Source of the DNA: Nonomuraea coxensis DSM 45129
GTDB lineage: Bacteria > Actinomycetota > Actinomycetes > Streptosporangiales > Streptosporangiaceae
DNA: 64,000 nucleotides
Reading direction: 5' to 3'
NCBI RefSeq assembly: GCF_019397265.1
Contig: NZ_CP068985.1
Span: 7,993,001-8,057,000, forward strand
Within the stretch, counting starts at the first letter, position 1, and each line of letters starts with the position of its first letter. A program made the translations under genes and the position numbers. Under the pieces are notes generated by a model. It was not told the DNA's origin and did not search any database. It was given only the letters and a program-made list of their open reading frames with translations. Below, one piece after another: positions 34,663 through 42,513 of this stretch.

Positions 34663-36098
34663 CAATATGCTCCTTGCCCGCGGGCGACGGCCGACCAGGT
34701 TTTCCACAGGATCTGCAGGTCCAGGGTGAGGGACCAGTTCTCCACGTAACGCAGGTCCAGCCGGACCGATTCCTCCCACGATAGGTCAGATCTACCACTT
34801 ACCTGCCACAGCCCCGTCAGCCCGGGCCGGACGAGCAGCCGCCGCCGCACGTCGTCACCATAACGCGCCACCTCCTCCGGCAGCGGAGGGCGCGGCCCGA
34901 CGAGCGACATGTGGCCGAGCACGATGTTGATGAGCTGCGGCAGCTCGTCGAGCGAGTGGCGGCGCATGCGGACGCCGAGCGGCGTCACCCGCGGGTCGTT
35001 GCGCATCTTGAACAGCAGCCCGCCGCGGTCGCTCACCAGCGTGACCTTCTGCTGGTCCGACCCCCGCCGCATGGTGCGGAACTTCAGGATCGTGAACAGC
35101 CGCCCGCCGCGGCCCACCCGGGTCTGCCGGAACAGCGCGGGACCGGGGCTCGTGGCCCGGACCGCGATGGCGAGGCCCGCCAGCAGCGGGGCGAGCAGCA
35201 CCAGCAGCACCACGGCCACCAGGCGGTCGAAGACGTTCTTCAGCAGTTGCCGCACCCCGGTCAGCTCGGGATGCTCCACGTGCAGCAGCGGCAGCCCGGC
35301 GGCCGGGCGGATCGTGGTGCGCGGCCCCGCGACGTCCATGAGGGCGGGGGCGACGACCAGCTCGGTGCGGGTGCTCTCCAGCCGCCAGGCCAGCCTGCGC
35401 AGCGCCTGGCCGTCCATCTCGGGGCAGGCCAGCACGGCCACGGTGTCGGCGTCGAACTGGTCGACCGCGATCGGCACGTCGCTGAGGTCGCCGGCCACCG
35501 GCACGTCGGCCACCACGTCGCCCGGCACCCTCTCGGGCAGGCAGGCGGCCACCACGTGGAGGCCGTGGTGCGGCTCGGCGCGGAACAGCGCGACCAGCTC
35601 GGCGACCGACGCGGCGTGCCCGACGGCGACCACCTTGCGCATGCAGCCGCCGCCCGCGCGGCGCCGGTGCAGGCCGCGGCGCAGGGCGTAGCGGAAGACG
35701 AGGGAGAGCAGGGTGACCAGGGGCAGCGCGAGCACCACGTAACCGCGGGCGATGTCGGTCTTGGTGGCGTAGGAGCCGATGGCGGTGCCGGCGGTGAGGG
35801 CGAGGCCGGACTGCAGGACGCGGCGGAACTCCTCGGAACCGACGCCGATCATGCGCGGCTCGTACGCCCGGTGCAGCGCCACCGCGAGCGTCCAGACGAT
35901 CGGCAGCGCCAGGCTCACCAGCACGTACGGCACCACATAAGGCGTGAACCCACCGAAACGCACCTCGAAGGCCACCGCGGACCCGATGCCGGCACCGCAC
36001 AGATCGGCGGCCACGGCCTTGATCCGGTAGGCGTGCACCCAGCCCGGCGCGCGCGGGTTGCCCCGCCGCGAGACGACGTGACCGGAGCCGACGGTCAT
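34662..36098 (-). CDS. Priming sugar-phosphate transferase (polyprenyl glycosylphosphotransferase, WbaP/CpsE type)
   Basis: 478 residues. The N-terminal half has about four TM segments (AVAADLCGAGIGSAVAFEV; VVPYVLVSLALPIVWTLAVAL; ...; YVVLALPLVTLLSLVFRYAL), then a CoA-binding-like Rossmann region. After a fifth TM segment (LVAVVLLVLLAPLLAGLAIAV) comes the catalytic bacterial sugar transferase domain: FTILKFRTMRRGSD, RRHSLDELPQLINIVLGHMSLVGPRPPLPEEV, RPGLTGLWQVSGRSDLSW. It should start the repeat unit by placing a sugar-1-phosphate on undecaprenyl phosphate. I chose the ATG at 36098 (MTVGSGHVV). Confidence 0.92.
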   Translation of the reverse strand: MTVGSGHVVSRRGNPRAPGWVHAYRIKAVAADLCGAGIGSAVAFEVRFGGFTPYVVPYVLVSLALPIVWTLAVALHRAYEPRMIGVGSEEFRRVLQSGLALTAGTAIGSYATKTDIARGYVVLALPLVTLLSLVFRYALRRGLHRRRAGGGCMRKVVAVGHAASVAELVALFRAEPHHGLHVVAACLPERVPGDVVADVPVAGDLSDVPIAVDQFDADTVAVLACPEMDGQALRRLAWRLESTRTELVVAPALMDVAGPRTTIRPAAGLPLLHVEHPELTGVRQLLKNVFDRLVAVVLLVLLAPLLAGLAIAVRATSPGPALFRQTRVGRGGRLFTILKFRTMRRGSDQQKVTLVSDRGGLLFKMRNDPRVTPLGVRMRRHSLDELPQLINIVLGHMSLVGPRPPLPEEVARYGDDVRRRLLVRPGLTGLWQVSGRSDLSWEESVRLDLRYVENWSLTLDLQILWKTWSAVARGQGAY

Positions 36099-36215
36099 GA
36101 GACTCTCACCATGGCCGCGCAAGGCACTTTCCTCCGGGTGACCATTCTGGAACGGACAGTCACAGACTGTAGCGGCGCGGAGGACGCCTGACCGGCGAAC
36201 GGCCTTATGCGGGCA

Positions 36216-36800
36216 TCAGCGAGGAGGGCCGGAAATGTGCAGATCAGCCCGATGGAACTCGTTCTGGGTGACCTCGAGGCCGCGGGCCATGAGCGACTCC
36301 ACGACGTCGGCCGCCCGGTCCACCAGGAAGGGGAGGTCCTTGCGCTCGACGGTGGCGAAATCCTTCAGCACGAAGGCGGCCGGGTCCATGCGGCCGGGCG
36401 GGCGCCCGATGCCGAAGCGCACGCGCAGGTAGTCGCGGGTGCCGAGCACCTTGGTGATCGACTTGAGCCCGTTGTGGCCGTTGTCGCCGCCGCCCAGCTT
36501 GGCGCGCAGCGCGCCGTAGGGGACGTCCAGCTCGTCGTGGACGACGATCAGCCGCTCGGGGCCGATCTTGTAGAAGTCGGACAGCGCCTTGACCGGCCCG
36601 CCGGACAGGTTCATGTACGTCAGCGGCCTGGCCAGGACGGCGGCGCGGGTCTCGCACACCTCGGCCCGGCTCTTGTGCGCCTTGAACCGCCCGCCCGCCC
36701 GGGCGGCCAGCTCGTCGAGCACCATGAAGCCGGCGTTGTGCCGGTTGCCCGCGTATTCGGGCCCCGGGTTGCCCAGGCCGGCGATCAGCCAGCGGTCCAT
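36216..36800 (-). CDS. pth: Peptidyl-tRNA hydrolase
   Basis: 194 residues. It cleaves peptidyl-tRNA released from ribosomes. Conserved residues are visible: LIAGLGNPGPEYAGNRHNAGF with the catalytic His, PLTYMNLSGGPV with the substrate-binding Asn, VHDELDVPYGALRAKLGGGDNGHNGLKSI with the catalytic Asp and second Asn, and RVRFGIGRPPGRMDPAAFVL. The ATG at 36800 has AGAGGTG as ribosome binding site; a GTG two codons upstream overlaps that site and is unlikely. It lies downstream of rplY with a 65-bp gap, a conserved pair. Confidence 0.95.
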   Translation of the reverse strand: MDRWLIAGLGNPGPEYAGNRHNAGFMVLDELAARAGGRFKAHKSRAEVCETRAAVLARPLTYMNLSGGPVKALSDFYKIGPERLIVVHDELDVPYGALRAKLGGGDNGHNGLKSITKVLGTRDYLRVRFGIGRPPGRMDPAAFVLKDFATVERKDLPFLVDRAADVVESLMARGLEVTQNEFHRADLHISGPPR

Positions 36801-36865
36801 ATGCACCTCTTACCGGCGGAACGGGACGGCTCGGATCCGGCCGCCCCGTTCACGAAGGGAACGCG

Positions 36866-37498
36866 TCACTCGGCGGCGGGGGCCTCGGCACTCTCGCCCT
36901 CGGCGGCGGCCTCGGCCGTCTCACCCTCGGCGGCCTCGCCCTCGGCCTCCTCGACGGCCTCGGTCGGCTTGGCGATGACCTGGACGACGACCGTCTCGGC
37001 GTCGGTGGCGAGGGACGAGCCCTCCGGCAGCTTGAGGTCGCCGGCGGTGACGGAGGCGCCGACCGCCAGGCCCTCGACGTCGACCTCGACGCCGGACGGG
37101 ATGTGCGTGGCCTCGGCCTCGACCGGGACGGCGGTGAGCTGCAGGTCGAGCAGGCCCTCGCTGTTGACGTCGCCGACGGTGGTGACCGGGATCTCGACGG
37201 TCACCTTCTCGCCGCGCTTGACCAGCAGCAGGTCGACGTGCTCGATGAAGCCCTTGATCGGGTCACGCTGGACGCCCTTGGGCAGCGCCAGCTCGTCGAC
37301 GCCCTCGCCCTTGAGCCGGATGAGCACGTTGGGCGTGCGGAGCGCGAGCAGGACCTCGTGGCCCGGCAGGGTGAGGTGCTTGGGGTCGATGCCGTGCCCG
37401 TAGAGGACGGCGGGCACCTTGTCGGAACGGCGGATCTTGCGGGCTGCGCCCTTGCCGAACACGGTGCGCGGCTCGGCTGCGATACGTACTTCGGACAC
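36866..37498 (-). CDS. rplY: 50S ribosomal protein L25/general stress protein Ctc
   Basis: 210 residues. The N-terminal ~95 residues are the 5S-rRNA-binding L25 domain (RTVFGKGAARKIRRSDKVPAVLYGHG; DLLLVKRGEKVTVEIPV). The CTC/TL5 C-terminal beta domain follows to about residue 178. The last 32 residues are almost entirely Ala and Glu. The GTG at 37498 is preceded by AGGAGATG. It is the first gene of the rplY-pth pair. Confidence 0.95.
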   Translation of the reverse strand: MSEVRIAAEPRTVFGKGAARKIRRSDKVPAVLYGHGIDPKHLTLPGHEVLLALRTPNVLIRLKGEGVDELALPKGVQRDPIKGFIEHVDLLLVKRGEKVTVEIPVTTVGDVNSEGLLDLQLTAVPVEAEATHIPSGVEVDVEGLAVGASVTAGDLKLPEGSSLATDAETVVVQVIAKPTEAVEEAEGEAAEGETAEAAAEGESAEAPAAE

Positions 37499-37603
37499 GA
37501 CATCTCCTAGGGATGCGGCGGGGAATCGAACAGGTCGTCGGCGCTCTCCCTCACCCGCCCTAGCGGAAGGCGTTACGAGCGCAACCTGTTCAGTTTATAG
37601 GGC

Positions 37604-38581
37604 TCAGGTGTCGCCCTCGAACAGACTCGTGACCGAGCCGTCCTTGAAGACCTCCGTGATGGCCCTCGCGATCAGCGGCGCGATGGACAGCACGGTCAGT
37701 TTGTCGAACCTGCCGGCCTGCGACAACGGCAGCGTGTTGGTGACGATGACCTCGCTGATGCGCGAGTTCTTCAGCCGGTCGACGGCCGGGTCGGAGAAGA
37801 CCGCGTGGGTGGCGGCCACGATCACGTTGGTGGCGCCCTGCTCGTAGAGGGCGTCGGCGGCCTTGCAGATGGTGCCCGCGGTGTCGATCATGTCATCGAT
37901 GAGCACGCAGGTGCGCCCGCGTACGCGGCCGACGACCTCGCTGACCTTGACCTGGTTGGCCACGTCGAGGTCGCGGCGCTTGTGGATGAACGCGAGCGGC
38001 GTGCCGAGCGTGTCGGCCCAGCGCTCCGACAGGCGCACGCGGCCGGTGTCGGGCGAGACGATGGTGGTGTTGGCCAGGTCGAGCTTGTTCTTGAGGTAGT
38101 TCTCCAGGACCGGCATGGCGAACAGGTGGTCGACCGGTCCGTCGAAGAAGCCCTGGATCTGCGAGGTGTGCAGGTCGATCGACATGAGCCGGTCGGCGCC
38201 CGCGGTCTTGAACATGTCGGCGATGAGGCGGGCGGTGATCGGCTCGCGCCCGCGGCCCTTCTTGTCCTGGCGGGCGTAGCCGTAGAAGGGCATGACCACG
38301 GTGATGCGCTTGGCGGAGGCGCGCTTGAGCGCGTCCACCATGATCAGCTGCTCCATGATCCACTGGTTGATCGGGACGGTGTGGCTCTGGATCACGAAGG
38401 CGTCGCAGCCGCGCACCGACTCCAGGTAGCGGGCGTAGATCTCGCCGTTGGCGAAGTCGATGAGTTTGGTGGGGGTGAGGGAGACGCCCACGTGCCGGGC
38501 GATCTCCTCGGCCAGCTCCGGGTGGGCCCGGCCGGAGAAGAGCATGAGGTTCTTCTCGCCGGGCGATTTGATGCTGGTCAC
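37604..38581 (-). CDS. prs: Ribose-phosphate pyrophosphokinase
   Basis: 325 residues. It makes PRPP from ribose-5-phosphate and ATP. Motifs: VTSIKSPGEKNLMLFSGRAHPELAEEIA start, FYGYARQDKKGRGREPITARL (flexible loop), DLHTSQIQGFF, VSPDTGRVRLSERW, and the PRPP-binding loop CVLIDDMIDTAGTICKAAD. The GTG at 38581 overlaps the glmU stop (GTGA), the usual glmU-prs coupling in actinobacteria. Confidence 0.96.
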   Translation of the reverse strand: MTSIKSPGEKNLMLFSGRAHPELAEEIARHVGVSLTPTKLIDFANGEIYARYLESVRGCDAFVIQSHTVPINQWIMEQLIMVDALKRASAKRITVVMPFYGYARQDKKGRGREPITARLIADMFKTAGADRLMSIDLHTSQIQGFFDGPVDHLFAMPVLENYLKNKLDLANTTIVSPDTGRVRLSERWADTLGTPLAFIHKRRDLDVANQVKVSEVVGRVRGRTCVLIDDMIDTAGTICKAADALYEQGATNVIVAATHAVFSDPAVDRLKNSRISEVIVTNTLPLSQAGRFDKLTVLSIAPLIARAITEVFKDGSVTSLFEGDT

Positions 38582-40029
38582 TGCTGATTCTCCTGCTGCT
38601 CTCGCTCCGCCACCGCGCGTTCGGCGGCTGCGGCCGACTTGGTGCCCGCGCGCCTGCGCAAGACCCATTTCTCGATGTTGCGCTGACGCGCTCGCGCCAC
38701 CCCGATGGCGCCGGGGGGAACGTCGTCGATGATCACCGAGCCCGCCGCGGTGTAGGCGCCGTCGCCGACGGTCACCGGGGCGACGAGCATCGTGTCACAA
38801 CCGACGAAGGCCCCGTCGCGCACGGTGGTGTGGCTCTTGTTGACCCCGTCGTAGTTGACGAAGACGGTGGACGCCCCGATGTTGGCGTCGTCGCCGATCG
38901 TGGCGTCGCCGGCGTAGGTGAGGTGCGGCACCTTGGAGCGTTCGCCGACGGTGGCGTTCTTCATCTCGACGAAGGTGCCGGCCTTGGCCTTGTGCTTGAG
39001 CACGGTGCCGGGCCGCAGATAGGCGTAGGGGCCGACGCTGGCCTCGGGGCCGATGTCGGCGTGGTCGCAGACGGCGTTGCGGACGACCGCCCGCTCGCCG
39101 ACGCGGGTGCCGGTGAGCGTGGTGGCGGGCCCGACCTCGGCGCCGGCCTCGATGACGGTCTCCCCGTGGAGCTGGGTGCCGGGGTGGACGACGGCGTCGG
39201 CGGCGATCCGCACGCCGACGTCGATCCAGGTGCTGTCGGGGTCGACGATGGTGACCCCGGCGCGCATGTGGCCCTCCAGCAGGCGCCTGTTGAGCACCTT
39301 GCGGGCGGCGGCGAGCTGCACGCGGTCGTTGACGCCCTCGACCTCGACGTGGTCGCCGGCGGCGCAGGCGCCGACCCGGTGGCCGTCGCCGCGCAGGATG
39401 GCGAGGACGTCGGTGAGGTATTCCTCGCCCTGGGCGTTGTTCGTGGACACGCGCTTGACGGCGTCGGCGAGCAGCTCGCCGTCGAAGGCGTAGATGCCGG
39501 AGTTCATCTCCTTGATCGCCCGCTGCCCGGGCGTGGCGTCCTTCTCCTCGACGATCTCCAGGACCGCCCCGGACTCGTCGCGGACGATCCGGCCGTAGCC
39601 GGTCGGGTCGGGCACCTCGGCGGTCAGCACGGTGACCGCGTTGCCGTCGGCGGCGTGCCGGTCGAGCAGCGCGGCGAGGGTCTGGGTGCGCAGGAGCGGC
39701 ACGTCGCCGTAGGTGACGAGGACCGTGCCGGAGATCGTGCCCACCTCCTCCAGCACGGTGCGGACCGCGTGGCCGGTGCCGCGCTGCTCGCGTTGCACGA
39801 CGGCGCGGGCGTCGGGGCTGGTGGCGGCCAGATGGCCGCCGACCTGCTCGAGCGCGTGGCCGATGACGACGATGAGCTGCTCGGGACCGAGCTCGCGGGC
39901 GGCGGCGAGCATGTGGTCGACCAGCGCGCGGCCGCACAGCTCGTGCAGGACTTTCGGGGTCTGGCTCTTCATCCGGGTGCCCTCGCCGGCGGCGAGGACG
40001 ATCACGGCTGCCGGGCGCGGCACACTCAC
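38578..40029 (-). CDS. glmU: Bifunctional UDP-GlcNAc pyrophosphorylase / GlcN-1-P acetyltransferase
   Basis: 483 residues. The N-terminal uridyltransferase has AAVIVLAAGEGTRMKSQTPKVLHELCGR, QREQRGTGHAV and VTYGDVPLL. The C-terminal left-handed beta-helix (from about 250) has hexapeptide repeats and the acetyltransferase residues in VPHLTYAGDATIGDDANIGAS and VNYDGVNKSHT. It makes UDP-GlcNAc for peptidoglycan and for glycans such as the nearby exopolysaccharide. The C-terminal ~30 residues are Ala/Glu/Gln-rich. Translation is coupled to prs. Confidence 0.96.
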   Translation of the reverse strand: MSVPRPAAVIVLAAGEGTRMKSQTPKVLHELCGRALVDHMLAAARELGPEQLIVVIGHALEQVGGHLAATSPDARAVVQREQRGTGHAVRTVLEEVGTISGTVLVTYGDVPLLRTQTLAALLDRHAADGNAVTVLTAEVPDPTGYGRIVRDESGAVLEIVEEKDATPGQRAIKEMNSGIYAFDGELLADAVKRVSTNNAQGEEYLTDVLAILRGDGHRVGACAAGDHVEVEGVNDRVQLAAARKVLNRRLLEGHMRAGVTIVDPDSTWIDVGVRIAADAVVHPGTQLHGETVIEAGAEVGPATTLTGTRVGERAVVRNAVCDHADIGPEASVGPYAYLRPGTVLKHKAKAGTFVEMKNATVGERSKVPHLTYAGDATIGDDANIGASTVFVNYDGVNKSHTTVRDGAFVGCDTMLVAPVTVGDGAYTAAGSVIIDDVPPGAIGVARARQRNIEKWVLRRRAGTKSAAAAERAVAEREQQENQQ

Positions 40030-40164
40030 GGACTGAGGCTCCCTGTGACTGGACGATCAGGGCCATTGGTACGGCTCTTGTACGACTACCGCACCGCTAC
40101 CCTCCCGACACCGTGAGGATACCTGCCCGCCCCCCGGACGATCCCGCCGGGTCTGACCTCAAAG

Positions 40165-40236
40165 CTCCCGGAAGAGGACTCGAACCCCTACAAAGTGGAC
40201 CAAAACCACTTGTCCTGCCGATTAGACGATCCGGGA
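40165..40236 (-). tRNA. tRNA-Gln (UUG anticodon)
   Basis: 72 nt on the minus strand. Acceptor stem TCCCGGA/TCCGGGA, D arm GTC...GAC, anticodon stem AGTGG/CCACT with loop TTTTGGT (anticodon TTG), T arm with GTTCGAGTC, discriminator G73. CCA is not encoded. It lies upstream of glmU on the same strand. Confidence 0.95.
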
Positions 40237-40430
40237 CAGATCGGACACGTGGCGTCCGACACACTCCTACGATAGCGAGCCCTGGCCCGACCTCGCGCCG
40301 CAAATAACCATCCGCGCAGGTAGCAGCGCCGCTTCTTATAACAGACCGCGCCAACCACCACAAGCGGTGATTCCCACCCACCTTACGGGGAAGAGCGTCA
40401 CTTCTCCGCCATCCGTGGCACAGGACTTCC

Positions 40431-40452
40431 TAACCTACGATGGCGTAGGTTA
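40431..40452. promoter_or_regulatory. Perfect palindromic operator upstream of the acyl desaturase
   Basis: TAACCTACG-ATGG-CGTAGGTTA has 9-bp arms without mismatch, 51 bp before the desaturase ATG. A TetR regulator is encoded just downstream of the desaturase, so it is the likely ligand of this site. A further half-like element (GCGTAG) follows at 40458-40463. Confidence 0.75.
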
Positions 40453-40503
40453 CGGTTGCGTAGCCCGGACATTCATCCTCAAACATGCTGTTGGAGGTCG
40501 CCC

Positions 40504-41442
40504 ATGACCGTTCTCGCCGAGCGTCCCGCCCCCGCACCCAAGCCCGACTTCGAGCCCGAGCCGAAATCCCGCGCAGAACTCGTCACCTTCGGCCTGGTCG
40601 TCGGGCTTCCCCTCGTCGCGGTCGCCGCGGCCGTGCCGTTCGCCTGGGGATGGGGTCTCGGCTGGACGGACATCGCCATCGCCTTCGTCTTCTACGTCGT
40701 GTCCGGCCTCGGCGTCACCGTGGGCCTGCACCGCTACTTCACGCACGGCTCGTTCAAGGCCAAGCGCCCGATGAAGATCGCGCTGGGCATCGCCGGCAGC
40801 CTGTCGCTGGAGATGTCCGTGCTCGACTGGGTGGCCACCCACCGCAAGCACCACAAGTTCTCCGACAAGGAGGGCGACCCACACTCGCCGTGGCGCTTCG
40901 GCCCGGGCTTCAAGAACATGGCCAAGGGCCTGCTCTACGCCCACATGGGCTGGCTGTTCGAGAGCGAGCGCACCAACCGCGAGAAGTACGCCCCGGACCT
41001 GTGCAAGGACCAGGACGTGATGAAGCTGCACAAGTGGTTCGGCGCGCTCGCCCTCACCTCGATCCTGCTCCCCGCGGTGCTGGGCGGCCTCATCACCTGG
41101 TCCTGGCAGGGCGCGGTGACCGCGTTCTTCTGGGGCTCCCTGATCCGCATCGGCCTGCTGCACCACGTGACCTGGTCCATCAACTCCATCTGCCACGTCT
41201 TCGGCGAGGAGGACTTCCAGGTGCGTGACAAGTCCCGCAACGTGTGGTGGCTGGCCATCCCGTCCTTCGGCGAGTCCTGGCACAACCTGCACCACTCCGA
41301 CCCGACCTGCGCCCGCCACGGCGTGCTCAAGGGCCAGATCGACCTGAGCGCCGGCCTGATCAGGATCTTCGAGCGGCTGGGCTGGGTGCACGACGTGCGC
41401 TGGCCGACCCCCGAGCGCCTGGCGGCGAAGCGGATTGCCTGA
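40504..41442 (+). CDS. Acyl-CoA desaturase (delta-9 type fatty acid desaturase)
   Basis: 312 residues. It should introduce a cis double bond into saturated acyl chains, using iron and oxygen at the membrane. The three His boxes are present: HRYFTH (about 79-84), HRKHH (116-120), and HNLHH (261-265). Hydrophobic segments flank the first two boxes, for example VTFGLVVGLPLVAVAAAVPF and IAIAFVFYVVSGLGVTVGL. There is no fused cytochrome b5 domain, so it needs a separate electron donor. The ATG at 40504 is preceded by GGAGG. A perfect palindrome in the promoter and the downstream TetR gene indicate repression by that regulator. Confidence 0.93.
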   Translation: MTVLAERPAPAPKPDFEPEPKSRAELVTFGLVVGLPLVAVAAAVPFAWGWGLGWTDIAIAFVFYVVSGLGVTVGLHRYFTHGSFKAKRPMKIALGIAGSLSLEMSVLDWVATHRKHHKFSDKEGDPHSPWRFGPGFKNMAKGLLYAHMGWLFESERTNREKYAPDLCKDQDVMKLHKWFGALALTSILLPAVLGGLITWSWQGAVTAFFWGSLIRIGLLHHVTWSINSICHVFGEEDFQVRDKSRNVWWLAIPSFGESWHNLHHSDPTCARHGVLKGQIDLSAGLIRIFERLGWVHDVRWPTPERLAAKRIA

Positions 41443-41485
41443 CCAGACAGATCCGGCGAGCGGCCACGGGAGCGTGGCCGTCATT

Positions 41486-42394
41486 ATGGATCCTGTGACC
41501 GAACCCCGATCTCGCAGGCGCATGTCCGGTAGCGAGCGCCGAGAGCAGCTGATCCGCATCAGCCGCACCCTCTTCGCGGAGAAGGGGTTCGACGGGACCT
41601 CTATCGAGGAGATCGCGGCCACCGCGCAGGTGTCCAAGCCCGTGGTGTACGAGCACTTCGGCGGCAAGGAGGGCGTCTACGCGGTGGTCGTCGACCGCGA
41701 GATGCAGAAGCTGCTCACGATGATCACCGAGGCGCTGGCGGCCTCCCACTCCCTGATCAAGGTGGAGCGGGCCGCCCTCGCGCTGCTCCAGTACATCGAG
41801 GAGAGCAGCGAGGGCTTCCGCATCCTGGTCCGCGACTCGCACGCCGCCTCGGGCACCGGCACCTTCGCGAGCCTGATCAGCGAGATCGCCAGCCAGGTCG
41901 AGGACGTCCTCGCCGACGAGTTCGCGGCCAGGGGCTACGACCCCAAGTCCGCCCCCATGTACGCCCAGATGCTGGTCGGCATGGTCGCGCTGACCGGGCA
42001 GTGGTGGCTCGACGTGCGCAAGCCGGGCCGCGAGGAGGTCGCGGCCCACCTGGTCAACCTGGCGTGGAACGGCCTGAGGGGCCTCAACCCCGACCCGGCC
42101 CTCAGCGCCGCCACCCGGGCGCGCGCCGCCGCCCCGCCCAAGCCACGCCCGAGCAGCGAGAAGGAACTGCGCGAGCTGGAGAAGGCCCGCGAGCGCGAGC
42201 TGAAGGAGGCCGAGAAGGTCCGCCAGCGCGAGCTGAAGGAGGCGGAGAAGGCCCGGGTCCGCGAGCTGAAGGAGCGCGAGCGGCTGCTCAAGGAGGCGGA
42301 GAAGGCCCGCGAGCGCGAGGACAAGATCCGGCAGCGGGAGGCCAAGCTCGCCGAGCGCGCCGCGCGTCTCGAACAGGTAGATCAGTCGGAGTGA
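41486..42394 (+). CDS. TetR family regulator with C-terminal charged helix
   Basis: 302 residues. The DNA-binding domain is at about 18-64: RREQLIRISRTLFAEKGFDGTSIEEIAATAQVSKPVVYEHFGGKEGVY, in typical TetR form. The ligand-binding domain runs to about 205. Unusually, the C-terminal ~75 residues are a continuous Lys/Glu/Arg helix built from a ~10-residue repeat (R-E-L-K-E-A-E-K-A/V-R), with few hydrophobic residues, resembling a single alpha-helix. Most TetR proteins end near residue 200. It follows the desaturase gene, whose promoter has a perfect palindrome, so it is the likely regulator of membrane-lipid unsaturation. A GTG at 41495 is an alternative start. Confidence 0.87.
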   Translation: MDPVTEPRSRRRMSGSERREQLIRISRTLFAEKGFDGTSIEEIAATAQVSKPVVYEHFGGKEGVYAVVVDREMQKLLTMITEALAASHSLIKVERAALALLQYIEESSEGFRILVRDSHAASGTGTFASLISEIASQVEDVLADEFAARGYDPKSAPMYAQMLVGMVALTGQWWLDVRKPGREEVAAHLVNLAWNGLRGLNPDPALSAATRARAAAPPKPRPSSEKELRELEKARERELKEAEKVRQRELKEAEKARVRELKERERLLKEAEKAREREDKIRQREAKLAERAARLEQVDQSE

Positions 42395-42462
42395 CGGGTT
42401 GAACAGAACGGCGCCCATGCGTGACCATAGAAGGAAGAGGGCGCTGATCAGCGGAAACGAGC

Positions 42463-42495
42463 GTTGCGGCGCCGTTAACGTGATGTTCAACCGAA
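42463..42495 (+). promoter_or_regulatory. PHO-box-like direct repeats upstream of ppk
   Basis: Three 11-bp units each begin with GTT at 42463, 42474 and 42485 (GTTGCGGCGCC, GTTAACGTGAT, GTTCAACCGAA). The 11-bp spacing and the GTTCA start fit the PhoP binding repeats of Streptomyces, where ppk is under PhoP control. The first unit is poor, so this is a candidate only. Confidence 0.5.
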
Positions 42496-42513
42496 CGGGG
42501 CAATATACGCCAT

